Shown: positions 25,401 through 35,000 of the stretch, piece after piece | Layout of the letters: the number at the start of each line of letters is the position of its first letter | How positions within the stretch are numbered: position 1 is the stretch's first letter | NCBI RefSeq assembly: GCF_964340395.1 | Contig: NC_135556.1 | Location: 8,272,501 to 8,307,500 of the forward strand | Direction: 5' to 3' | Length of the DNA stretch: 35,000 nt | DNA from: Glandiceps talaboti | Lineage: Eukaryota; Hemichordata; Enteropneusta; Spengelidae | The notes under the pieces: generated by a model | What the model saw: only the letters and a program-made list of their open reading frames with translations | Database searches by the model: none | What the model was told of the DNA's origin: nothing | Program-made: the position numbers and the translations under genes

Positions 25401-26039
25401 ACAAGTTGTACTATAAAAACTATTTACATTGTCTCCCCATAAAAGAAGTATCCATGGTAACACTACTATAAAGTTTCAATGAGGGGTTCTACATGTATTT
25501 TTGTACCCAAAATCAATAAATACATCTAGTAGCAAACATTGTAGCTTTTGGTTCCTCACACTGCAGTGCCACATATGCAGGGCTAGAGGTACATATACTG
25601 GATGTGGATGCCGAGTTCAGTGGATCAACAACTAATGATAGTATTATTTATAGTTCAATTTGATGAGTTATTTCCTATTTTTCATAGTGACCACACTCCG
25701 CAATAAACACTAGCAATTTCATTATATGAAATCAACATTTAACTGTTTCAACAATGGAGATATAAGGTGCGAGATCAATATATATATTTCAATGTAGGAT
25801 GGAAATCTAAATTCCTTTACTTTTGGGGTGTATTTTTTAGCTGTCTAGCTAGCTCTCATCCTACAGAAACGATTTTACTTTTAATGGGTCTGTTTGTATC
25901 CCTAAACATGCAATTATTTCTTTTAAAAGATTTCCCCAAATTGAGAAATGGACACTGTAGAACAGCACTAAAATAAAGTATCAACAAAAGAACTGTTTTT
26001 CCTAACTACATAATGGCTTTGTATTCATAACATTACTAC
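22414..26039. other. long stretch without a supported gene
   Basis: About 3.6 kb. Several frames of 60-150 codons exist (23184-23636 plus; 24803-25000 plus; 24971-25285 minus; 25005-25247 plus), but none shows a family signature, and the two around 25.1 kb overlap on opposite strands. The 23184 frame begins inside what looks like an interspersed repeat (CAGCCACATTTGTCGTAAA, also near 8848). If a gene spans this region it must be through short exons I could not identify. Confidence 0.5.
23299..23318. promoter_or_regulatory. TGACCTTTGACCTTGACCT nuclear-receptor-type half-site cluster
   Basis: Three TGACCT half sites in tandem, the first two with 1-bp spacing (DR1). A related GACCTTTGACCTTTACC is at about 23017-23033. 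Probably part of an interspersed repeat and not a dedicated enhancer; binding is inference only. Confidence 0.3.
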
Positions 26040-26890
26040 TTATTGATTTGATTGGATGGACATTTTCAATTTTGGCCAATTAAGTTAGGGGGGGGGGGGG
26101 TTAACTAAAAGTTTTTAGCTGTTTATCCTACACTGAACTATTGACCTAGCCCCCAATGTGTTGATTTATCATACATAATTATGTACTGACAAACATCCCT
26201 TGGTGCCTATGTGTCCCAATATTTTGCATTTTTATGTGAATTTTGTCCAAAAATGTTGAAATTTGGATCAGCTGGGGGTGGTTTTTTTTTTTTTTTTTTT
26301 TATAATTTTGAATGTTATGACAACTTTGGCTTTTGGGGAAATAAACTAACTCTGCACATGAATAGTTCAGTTGATTTATCATACATATGTACTGATAGAT
26401 ATATCCCATGGTGCCTGTGTGTTCCAATTTTGTACAATTTCATGTGATTTTTAGCCAAAATGTTGAAATTTTGAAGGGGTGGGGGGTTACAATTGTGAAT
26501 ATTATGAGCAGTTTGGCGTTTGGAGAAAGAAATAAACTCTATATATGATTAGTTCAGTTCATTTAGCATACATATGAACTGATAGATATATCCCTTGGTG
26601 CCTGTGTGCTCCAACATTGTACAATTTCATGTGATTTTTGTTCCAAAATGTTGAATTTTTGATGGGGTTGGGGGTCACATTTTTTACTGGCATTTTCAAG
26701 TTAGCATATACACAATGATTTTTGTTGCCTATTTATGAAGGGGCATTGGTACATTATACATAGGTGCAAAGATAAACAAGCTCATTTTAATTTTTGTCAA
26801 AATTCAACAAAATTTCATAAGATATTTCTTTCGAAAATGTCAAAATTTAGATGGGGTGTGGGGTGACAATTTCAGTTCTAGAATTTAAAC
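26040..26890 (+). repeat. ~190-207 bp tandem repeat with G-rich and T-rich tracts, 4-5 units
   Basis: The landmark AAAATGTTGAAATTT followed by a G-rich run recurs at about 26255, 26462, 26650 and (diverged, ATGTCAAAATTTAGATGGGG) 26838, spacings 207, 188 and 188 bp. A partial first unit with a G13 run is near 26040-26110. Units also share ATCATACATATGTACTGATAGATATATCCC and TTGGTGCCTGTGTG. The size differences come partly from the T20 run at 26281-26300. No coding frame spans units. Confidence 0.88.
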
Positions 26891-27378
26891 GGATGTGGTG
26901 ATCCCATATGTTTTTGCCATTGATAAGTAGCTGGAATGATACAATGTACACATACAGCCTATAAAAAAAAAATCTATCACAGACTTTTATCCTTTTTTGC
27001 TATTTTCTTATGTTTTTCTTTAAAAATAGTAAACCAGCTGGGGATAAAATAACATAATATTTTATGAAATAATGAATATAAATTCAAAAAAATATGTCTG
27101 GACCTACTATACATTGCACTTAAATACATAAGTGCGTTTGGTGTTCTGGGGATAATCTTTAACTGTCAAAAATCATGTTGTAGTTAATTGTTGTAAATCT
27201 ACTTATTTTGACCCAAAAATAAATATGTACATACAAGAAACTGTCATTATCCTGAAAACAAAGGTGGTGACATAGTATTTTCTCTGCATTTTTTACATAT
27301 TCAGATATCAATGTTTAAGTATGCAAAGTATAAGAAAAATCTATCGACTTTTTTGAATTTGACACTTCCCCCTTTATA
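26891..27378. other. stretch without a recognisable gene
   Basis: AT-rich with short A and T runs; nothing else identified. Confidence 0.6.
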
Positions 27379-27620
27379 ATAGGGAACATGCAATCCAAAC
27401 TGAGCATGCTCAGATGCAAAGGACTATGGGATTATATGTGGTTATCGTAATACCTAATCTGATGAAATTAACCTCCCACAAAGATCAGGGTGGCTATGAA
27501 TTGATCATTCCTGGTTAAAAAACAATGTAACAATATTGTTTACAATGCTAATTGAGTAGTATTTATTACCACATTTCCCATGATGCAACATTCAACATGG
27601 CGGGTTGGCAAGTTCCCTAT
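27379..27620 (-). mobile_element. MITE, copy 2 (complete, 242 bp)
   Basis: It begins ATAGGGAACATGC (27379) and ends GCAAGTTCCCTAT (27620), so the ends form terminal inverted repeats of about 13 bp with one mismatch. TA flanks both ends (TTATA before, TATGA after), compatible with a TA target duplication as in Tc1/mariner-type elements, though one copy cannot prove this. It is the reverse-complement relative of 6487-6724. Each copy carries CAACATGGCGGGT (here 27593-27605), a YY1-like sequence. No coding capacity. Confidence 0.88.
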
Positions 27621-27728
27621 TATGACATGCATATTCAATCCTGTAGAACATTTTCCTTATAATAATTTGTATTAATGAGACACAGACACTTACATCGCGA
27701 TCACAATGTCCATAGATGCATATGAATG

Positions 27729-27731
<3 letters not shown>

Positions 27732-27793
<62 letters not shown>
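27732..27793. repeat. (CA)n, about 31 units
   Basis: Pure CA dinucleotide array. Confidence 0.98.
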
Positions 27794-27794
<1 letters not shown>

Positions 27795-28317
27795 GTGAGA
27801 AATGTACATGTCATGTATAAACTAATTATACTGTTGGTATTAGTTATGAGTGTATTTCTGACAGAGTTCTTTCGTATAAACAACATGACCTTGCCGTGTG
27901 CAAAAATAGTAGAGGACAATATGCAAAGTGGCACTGATAAAGTAATTTAATGTAGGTGTATTGTGGTGGTCATGGGGCCATGAGTCCATAATACTGTCAA
28001 GGTGACAAATGATAGACAGGTATAGTAAACTACAGTGGCCATTCCTTTCTCTGGCTGGCGAGGACTATCTCTGGTGAGTTTAAGTGCGATATTCTGACAC
28101 CTGTAGATCAAATAGCTAATCATAGGAGGTTGGTTTCACATACCTGTCGTGCATTGCACAAGATGTATAATGTTGCAGTAGAAAAGCCTAGAAAGATAGA
28201 CAAGATATACTTGAATTTCTTTCGTTTTAATTCTCCTGGGCTACCACAACATATACTTTATACGGTAATGGTCGAAATGTTACAATACTTGAATACATTC
28301 GTAGTACTACAGTGACC

Positions 28318-28320
<3 letters not shown>
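27794..28320. other. stretch without a recognisable gene
   Basis: A 40-bp segment between ACAG (near 28035) and CTG|GTGAGT (28075) has acceptor- and donor-like edges but no pyrimidine tract and no recognisable peptide, so I do not call it an exon. Confidence 0.5.
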
Positions 28321-28362
<42 letters not shown>

Positions 28363-28456
28363 ACGCACACGCACACGCACACGCACACGCACACGCACAC
28401 ACGCACACGTAGACACAGAGACACATAGAGACACATAGAGAGAGATAGAGACATAG
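28321..28456. repeat. (CA)n-(CGCACA)n-(ACAYAGAG)n compound microsatellite
   Basis: CA units (28321-28350), about nine CGCACA hexamers (28351-28404), then ACACAGAG/ACATAGAG units ending in GAGA near 28456. Confidence 0.96.
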
Positions 28457-29190
28457 ATATGGAAGCAGTTGTTCTTTTTTTTCACACATGGCTGAGTCAC
28501 ACCCAGTAGACGTAATGCCATAGGATTAATGAGGTAGAAATACGGGGAAAACTTGAATACACCAAGTACTCTGGGGTTTCTATATTAATTTTGTTCATAA
28601 GGAGTTGGCGTACGAGGCTATGTAACAGAGCTGCTTGTTACAATGACGACGCGCTGTTGAAAAGAAAGCCCCACTAAAGAACAAACACTCCTTCTTAGTG
28701 TAGGCTTATATTTCAACGGTGACCTTACAACGAATGACCTTGATATACAGGAAAACGTATGACAGCATTGGTACTGTGTATGTAAAGAGTGGAATGACAC
28801 CCTTTTCTAAAATTTAGCAAGTTGAATAACATCCTCTACAATGTTAAACAAGTGGAATGACAGCCGCCACTCTCTGCATCACAGCATTTCCAATGTTTTG
28901 AAAAAGAGAGCTATCGAGGCCAAAGTACCACTGAGTACTTATCGCACCATAACTTTTATTTGAAGTCTGTAGGCCGTGACGGATAGAGGAGGCCGGTGAG
29001 GGCGTAGCGACACGACGTATCTTACAGTCTGTGGATCAATGATCACAAACACCATACAACATGTTATTTTTATTACCTTGATCGAAAAGGTATATTCATG
29101 CTGATACTAAACGTAGTAGTGTGGCATTCGTTATCCTTGGGGACTGAATACATATTACAGGGGAGGGGCCCGGTTGTTTTGGGGAGGGGT
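28457..29190. other. stretch without a recognisable gene
   Basis: No supported gene. Two GGGGAGGGG blocks near 29160 and 29181-29189 stand directly before pearl-like element copy 2. Confidence 0.6.
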
Positions 29191-29220
29191 TACCCTTTAA
29201 GGGTACGGGAGGTATTAAAA

Positions 29221-29266
<46 letters not shown>

Positions 29267-29988
29267 GGCTGGCTCAATTATACTGAAATTTGGTACCTAC
29301 ATTGTGTATAATGTTTGGGGTAATGGCTAGACCTGATTAGTTTTTGAGCGAGATCTGTTCATGTTAATTAGGGAAATTTGCATATCAATGAAATCAACTA
29401 ATTAAGCAATATCTTAAGACTGCATACTTCAATTTCAATATAATTTAGTACATACGTTAACCATCAGAAAACACATATGTCCTATAAAGTTTGTTGATGT
29501 ACCTTACAGTGTTAATGAATAATTTGTATAATTAATTATTTTCGGTAATTAGGCTATATCTTAAGACTGCATACTTCAATTTCAATACAATTTAGTACAT
29601 ATGTTACAGAGTCCTATAAAATTTGTTGATATAGTTTACAGTTTTAATGAAAAAATTGCATAATTGATGATTTTATTAGGTAACTAGGGTATATAAAAAA
29701 TGCAAGCTTCAAATTTCATATAATATAGTACATATATCAACTATAATAATATGCACCTATGCTAAGACGTTATTGATACAACTTTTACCTTTAATGAGTA
29801 ATTTGAATAACGAACGATATTCATCAGTAATTGAGAGGTATCATGCACTCTTCAAATTCCGTATTATTTGGCATATACATTAACCTAAGAAAGCACACTT
29901 GTCCAAAATAAGCCTGTTACCATAGTTTTTTTTTTTAGTTTTAATGAGCAATTTGCATAATTAGTTATTCCCTTACCGGAAGCATTCA
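29191..29988 (+). mobile_element. pearl/HINE-like non-autonomous element, copy 2
   Basis: Starts TACCCTTTAAGGGTACGGGAGGTATTAAAA, has a GTCT array (29221-29266), the same TCGGCTGGCTCAATT segment, about four to five ~145 bp core units (29376 on) and ends TTCCCTTACCGGAAGCATTCAGTTTAAATCTGG, matching copy 1 throughout. It is about 330 bp shorter than copy 1, mainly because it has fewer core units. The exact octamer ATTTGCAT is kept at 29376-29383 and near 29951, and mutated in the middle units. It lies about 500 bp upstream of the LicD-type start codon, in the same orientation. Confidence 0.8.
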
Positions 29989-30348
29989 GTTTAAATCTGG
30001 TTCTTACAAGTGTTGGAGGGTGGGGGGGGGGCATTTTTTGTGCGGTGTTAGGCTTATTTTTGATCCCGGATTTCCCAAAAACAGATAGAGGAGGTGGAGG
30101 GTCAGTCATTTTGTGCATGGGGAAGTGTCAATATTTTCCATGCACTGAACTTCTGAATCCCCTCCCCTCCCCATGGTAACATTTTAAAAGAAAAACACAT
30201 TAAAGTTGTTGTATTGATAAAATAAATCCAAATAGATACATATATTTCTCATCCATCTTGCCGTATCAATATAACTCGTTTAATTTAAATGTACGTATTT
30301 TTGCGTGTGATGGCTCTATTTTTCATGATATTCAAAATAACACATGCT
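29989..30348. other. upstream region of the LicD-type gene
   Basis: Contains a G10 run (about 30020-30035), a GTGCATGG/CCATGCAC hairpin with a 17-nt loop (30113-30145) and AT-rich sequence. No TATA-type promoter could be placed with confidence. Confidence 0.5.
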
Positions 30349-30381
30349 GATTTGATTTTCTTTTAAATTTTGTTATACACA
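30349..30381 (+). other. likely 3' splice acceptor before the LicD-type gene
   Basis: A T-rich tract (TGATTTTCTTTTAAATTTTG) ends in TTATACACAG at about 30381, 112 bp before the start codon. It would join an upstream non-coding exon to the single coding exon. Confidence 0.45.
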
Positions 30382-30492
30382 GGTATGTATCTGATAATTT
30401 CACGACGTCAGCTGTCATAAAATCTACAACACTGAAAGCATTTGGGAGTGTAAAAAAGCTGCAAAAATATTGGAATTATCAGCGATCGAAGA

Positions 30493-32442
30493 ATGTTCTG
30501 TCGACGAAAACTGTGTTCTCGGAAATGCTTGGAGTACATGCTCGTTTTCATACTGTTCCTCTCTTTACAAGGGTTGCTTACGTCACTCAACTCACCCAGC
30601 ATCGAGTCATGTGATCATTCTGTCGACGAGCGGCGGGGAAAAGGTTTTGACGAGGGAGCATTACAAATACGGCAAGCTTGGATTAAAGAATCTGAAAAGT
30701 CCAACTCTACTGGGGCGACAACAACGTCCGACGTGCTCCAAGGCGATCTGATAAAGACGTTACAGTCAATTAGGTCTGACTTAGGAGAAGTCCGATTTCA
30801 TGTCAGAGACAGGGAAACAGTAAAGTTGGTTCAAAAATCTCTTAGTTCTGTTGGTTATCTGCTAAATGCTCTGAAAAGACATTCTAACGACACTAAGGAT
30901 CCGGTAATTGACAGCGGTTATGTAGAGCCAAAATTACCAAGGAATGTTTGCCCTGAAGAATACAAAGGTCCTCTGTACGACTACCCTTTCCGCAACAAAG
31001 GTTTTGAACCAATCAAATGCAATAACTCGAAACCACTACACACCCTTGTCAGTGTTTTGCTAAATTTTAAGGAGCCTGGAGGGAAACGTGAGAAAATTCG
31101 CAATGTACTAAAGGGTATTGAAAGAGTATATCCAAGATTAACGGTACATCTGGCGTTTGACAGAACCACAACACCATTCAACACAAGTGAATTTTCCAAA
31201 TTGAACATTTTTACCTACGCAGAAAAAGACATTGGTTCTCTTACAGCCGGAGAAACTTGGAAGCTTCTAGTTAGTAAAGTGACAACTCCCTATACATTTA
31301 TAGGAAGAGATTTGACTCATTTCACCAATGACACGAGATTTGAAAGACTTATCCTTGCGGCTGAAACTCTTAATGCAAGTTATGTTGGTGGTGCATGGCG
31401 TACGCCGGACGGACACTGGAATATGGGGTGCCATCAGTCCCTTATGAAAAACTGGACGTTGAGTTACAGAGCTGGCTATTTTCACTCGCAAAACGAGTGT
31501 GTATTTTGCAGTCATCTTACAGGACCCTTTCTTGCTGAAACTAAAATTATCCGCACATCTGGCTTCGACTCGTCGTTTTCGTCCCACATCGTATTCGAGG
31601 ATTTCTTTCTTGATGCGCAGTCTCGTTCTGTTCTTACTCTGAGTTGCCCGGATGCAATGTTTCACATCGAAGACACTTCGACCAAATATTCCAGAAGAGA
31701 AGTTTTCATTCCCTTTGTTGGTAAATTCAAAATTAATGTATTGAAACACGCCAACGGCGTTGTGCACAGATATGACTGTTCAGAAGCAAAGGTAGACAGT
31801 AAAAAAACCGTCGGTTTCGCTGTTGCACCGTGTTGTCTTCAGAATCTAGCTGATATTGTGAATTTTTTTATGACAACATGCAAAGAAAATAACTTTCTGT
31901 GCGAACTTCAGGAAGGTACGTTATTAGGAGCATTGAAATTCAACAAAGTGTTGCCATGGGAGCGGGATGCAGATCTCGCGTTTCACACAGCAAATTATAC
32001 AGCGCTTGGTAAACTGAAAGACAAGTTCGTAAAGCGAGGATACTCTTTCGACTTTCAAGGTGATTCAACAGTCTGGTGCTGTGTTGATGGAAGGAAAGCT
32101 GGCGGTAAAATTCATATAATGGGAAAATCGTGGTCAGTCGAAACTGCCGGCTCTCATATGATGGATTCAGAACTTCTCATTCAGGAGGGAATGTCACCAA
32201 CGAAAGTGTTTCATGTGGGGCAATGGGTGGGAGTTCCTCGAAACCCAGGACTACACGCACGGAATCGGTATGGCAAAGAGATATACAGGCATGCCCAGCA
32301 TTGGATGTCGATGAAGAAGACCGATGGGTATACCGATTATCAAACCACCGGGTTTACACCGTGTACGTCTCCGGGACACCACGCATGCCTAGATCAGTAT
32401 CTTCCAGATGGAAATATACAATTCGAGGGTGATGACCTCTAG
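30493..32442 (+). CDS. FKRP-like LicD-family transferase, type II Golgi membrane protein
   Basis: A 649-residue protein in one uninterrupted exon. A basic tail (residues 1-12) and a hydrophobic segment (~13-32) give a type II signal anchor, and at least eight N-x-S/T sequons follow, as expected for a Golgi-lumen enzyme. Residues ~84-130 are a helical stem. Residues ~175-400 resemble the glycosyltransferase-like stem domain of fukutin-related protein (FVEDF-type acidic motif at E369-D370). Residues ~430-580 are a LicD domain: CELQEGTLLGAL (470-481), then PWERDADLAF with D492 and D494 matching the metal-binding DxD of FKRP. FKRP transfers ribitol phosphate from CDP-ribitol onto alpha-dystroglycan glycans; relatives move phosphocholine or sugar phosphates, so the substrate here is unknown. 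C429, C447 and C448 fit three of the four FKRP zinc cysteines. The start is the first ATG after an in-frame TAA at 30451. It is longer than human FKRP (495 aa) at the N-terminal side. An orthologue or an expanded paralogue are both possible. Confidence 0.93.
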   Translation: MFCRRKLCSRKCLEYMLVFILFLSLQGLLTSLNSPSIESCDHSVDERRGKGFDEGALQIRQAWIKESEKSNSTGATTTSDVLQGDLIKTLQSIRSDLGEVRFHVRDRETVKLVQKSLSSVGYLLNALKRHSNDTKDPVIDSGYVEPKLPRNVCPEEYKGPLYDYPFRNKGFEPIKCNNSKPLHTLVSVLLNFKEPGGKREKIRNVLKGIERVYPRLTVHLAFDRTTTPFNTSEFSKLNIFTYAEKDIGSLTAGETWKLLVSKVTTPYTFIGRDLTHFTNDTRFERLILAAETLNASYVGGAWRTPDGHWNMGCHQSLMKNWTLSYRAGYFHSQNECVFCSHLTGPFLAETKIIRTSGFDSSFSSHIVFEDFFLDAQSRSVLTLSCPDAMFHIEDTSTKYSRREVFIPFVGKFKINVLKHANGVVHRYDCSEAKVDSKKTVGFAVAPCCLQNLADIVNFFMTTCKENNFLCELQEGTLLGALKFNKVLPWERDADLAFHTANYTALGKLKDKFVKRGYSFDFQGDSTVWCCVDGRKAGGKIHIMGKSWSVETAGSHMMDSELLIQEGMSPTKVFHVGQWVGVPRNPGLHARNRYGKEIYRHAQHWMSMKKTDGYTDYQTTGFTPCTSPGHHACLDQYLPDGNIQFEGDDL

Positions 32443-33114
32443 TATTACGACGTTTGAAATCAAACATAAAGAACATATGCAGGACTACGACCAAACTTAA
32501 AACGCCATCACCTCAAGTATCAACTTAACACCAAAATGTTTGGGTTATTTATTTCTTAACGTAGTAGTATGTGCCACAGAAACGAAAATCTTAAAATTTG
32601 AGCATATAGGAAAACATAAACTAATTCTTGATACTGCCAAACATTCATTATTGTTAATACTGATTTGTGATTACCCTATTGCTGATGTTTGTCAGTATTT
32701 ATTTATTCATTCATTCATTTATTCATATTTATTTATTTGTTTGTTTGATTGTTTTCGTAAACAAAACTAACCGAGGTGCCTGAGTTCCCAGTGTTTGGGA
32801 GTGCGAAATCATCTTAGTTATGATAACTGTAAGTAGTTGATTGGCCTACAAACGTAGACCACTAATCACTTTATATTTTATGACATTAAGCTTATCTCGA
32901 TCGGCTATGCTGTTTTTAGTGATAGTGATAGTGGTGATAGTGGTGCTGATTGGTGGTAAGATGAGTTGTATTGGTTGCTTTACGACAGTATCCATTTTAA
33001 TCAGATAGTAAGTGATAAGAATTATATGATCTGTTATCTTTTCGAACACATCCAAATGTTGATTGCATTTGAAATACTGATATCTGAGAAATCTACACAG
33101 ATGCTGAGGTGATC
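32443..33114. other. 3' flank of the LicD-type gene
   Basis: No AATAAA was found in the first several hundred bases after the stop; the first clear AATAAA I noted downstream is near 33709, so the poly-A site is undefined. (ATTC/ATTT)n and (TTTG)n fragments lie near 32700-32750. Confidence 0.5.
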
Positions 33115-33132
33115 CAATCAATCGATCGATCG

Positions 33133-33210
<78 letters not shown>
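33112..33210. repeat. (ATCA)n microsatellite with ATCG units
   Basis: About 22 AATC-type units with a short ATCG block near 33120-33135. Confidence 0.97.
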
Positions 33211-34013
<803 letters not shown>

Positions 34014-34780
34014 AGTCTGTCCTAGCTGTCCTAGCCAGATTCTTCCCTAGCTAGCCGATGAAGGTCGTGAACTGAAACCGTTAACTAATGCTCTGCCGAT
34101 CCCTAGCCTTCTTGCACTGAAAGTGTGCAGTGAAGAAGTTTGGCGGTGTGTGGAAAGTTTTAGGTTGCATTAACTAACTTATAGCACTGTCTGATGAAAG
34201 AGATGTGAAATATGTATTTCAGAGGAACGAACGATGTGGTGGTACATGGTGTAGTATCTAACTAACATAAACACAATTATTGTCAATTATAACTAAAGCT
34301 TAATAGCCCTATTTTACTTCAGATGATTCATTTATTTTTTACCTATCTGAAATTTTTACTTCTTCTCTACACCTAGAAATACAAAACACACGAGAACAGG
34401 CATAGGGTTTGTTTGGTTGCATAATTATACGGTAATGATTGCAAAACGTTTCCAATATTTGCTATGCTAAGTGATTCACGCACGACTATATGATCTATCG
34501 CCAACTATTCTATCAATACCAAATTGGATGGCTCTAGCGCCCTCTCTGGTAATTGTTGTATCAGTTAATTCTCGTATGATACGTACTGTGATTTACATAA
34601 AATACATAGCATAGCTTCAAATGATATATTTTGAGTACAAGTTTGAAATAGTTATTTGTGCAGATATTTTGTGAAATCTTCTTATAATAACCGATACAAT
34701 GGTCTATTATTATAATAAAATAAGTTGTGAAAACGAAAGGTTTCAAGAGTTTTATCAATCTTCGAGAGGGCGATCTATTT
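34014..34780. other. stretch without a recognisable gene
   Basis: TCCTAGC occurs twice in tandem at 34019-34034. No supported gene until the putative first exon at the right edge. Confidence 0.55.
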
Positions 34781-34782
34781 TG

Positions 34783-34795
34783 AGGTCAAAGGTTG
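34783..34795 (+). promoter_or_regulatory. DR1-like AGGTCA-A-AGGTTG site before the edge gene
   Basis: Two nuclear-receptor half sites with 1-bp spacing (second one with one change), 15 bp before the ATG at 34810. DR1 elements are bound by HNF4, RXR and COUP-type receptors. The position suggests promoter function; there is no other evidence. Confidence 0.3.
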
Positions 34796-34809
34796 GACTT
34801 TATCTCAAT

Positions 34810-34890
34810 ATGGCGACTTCCATGGGACAACAACGAATTGTTGGAGAAGATCCTCCCGGTAGAATTTCGCCTCAACATGGCAGACGATCG
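34810..34890 (+). CDS. putative first coding exon of a gene running off the window (partial)
   Basis: Twenty-seven codons starting MATSMGQQRIVGEDPPG and ending at TCG directly before a perfect GTAAGT donor (34891), splice phase 0. The ATG has A at -3 and G at +4 and sits in CAATATGGCGAC, close to the YY1 start-site motif. The peptide is polar and rich in Gly, Pro and Arg, like a disordered N-terminus; I do not recognise the family. An alternative in-frame ATG at 34699, also in good context, would add 37 residues rich in Tyr, Lys and Ser. I prefer 34810 because the upstream part has AT-rich, UTR-like composition. The next exon must lie beyond 35000. Confidence 0.55.
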
Positions 34891-35000
34891 GTAAGTTTGT
34901 ATCTACCAGAGTGATTGATATTTTTGTGAACTTGATGCGACGGATCTATTGTGATCGTAAAGACTGTAAAGTTATCACCATCTTTTGGCAAACGTGTACG

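Noticed and set aside
28035-28080. Possible 40 bp exon between ACAG and CTGGTGAGT
   Set aside because: The acceptor lacks a pyrimidine tract, and the peptide in any frame is too short to judge.
31267-31767. 166-codon minus-strand frame inside the LicD-type gene
   Set aside because: Antisense shadow of a well-supported coding exon.

Overview
The window looks like nuclear DNA of a multicellular animal, most probably a marine invertebrate. The reasons are a low-density, AT-rich layout, very long dinucleotide and tetranucleotide microsatellites, degraded non-LTR retrotransposon sequence, foldback/MITE-like elements, a Helitron-type element of the oyster 'pearl' kind, splice-site-like signals, and one Golgi-type LicD/FKRP-like gene. 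I cannot tell from the sequence which phylum it is (mollusc, brachiopod, hemichordate, amphioxus and others all fit). No bacterial operon, CRISPR array, phage, rRNA or tRNA gene was found.

Layout. 1-3.9 kb: large simple-sequence arrays (GA, GTCT/GGAT/GTAT, GT, CAA) in otherwise featureless DNA. 3.9-4.75 kb: remains of a LINE reverse transcriptase on the minus strand. 4.85-5.97 kb: interspersed element with a GTCT microsatellite and about six tandem units of ~146 bp; a second copy lies at 29.19-29.99 kb. 6.49-6.72 kb and 27.38-27.62 kb: two copies, in opposite orientation, of a ~240 bp MITE. 7.9-11.1 kb: complex microsatellites and a split 113 bp minisatellite. 11-18 kb: more GA/CT arrays, three foldback structures, and a possible tiny first exon with a CRE promoter box near 17.05 kb. 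18-27 kb: a 122 bp TA array, a 400 bp GGAT-type array, a ~340 bp foldback element and a ~200 bp G-rich tandem repeat, with long stretches where I see no gene.

30.3-32.4 kb holds the only complete gene I can support: an intronless 649-residue type II membrane protein with the two-part architecture of fukutin-related protein (FKRP), that is, a glycosyltransferase-like stem domain followed by a LicD-type nucleotidyl/phosphosugar transferase domain. An acceptor-like site ~110 bp upstream suggests a separate 5' UTR exon. The pearl-like element copy 2 sits ~500 bp upstream of its start codon.

At the right edge (34810-34890) a short reading frame ends in a perfect GTAAGT donor, which looks like the first coding exon of a gene continuing past the window. 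The genes seen do not form an obvious functional group. The best leads for novelty are the LicD/FKRP-like protein with altered metal/zinc ligands, the octamer-motif arrays carried by the pearl-like element, and the long foldback elements.
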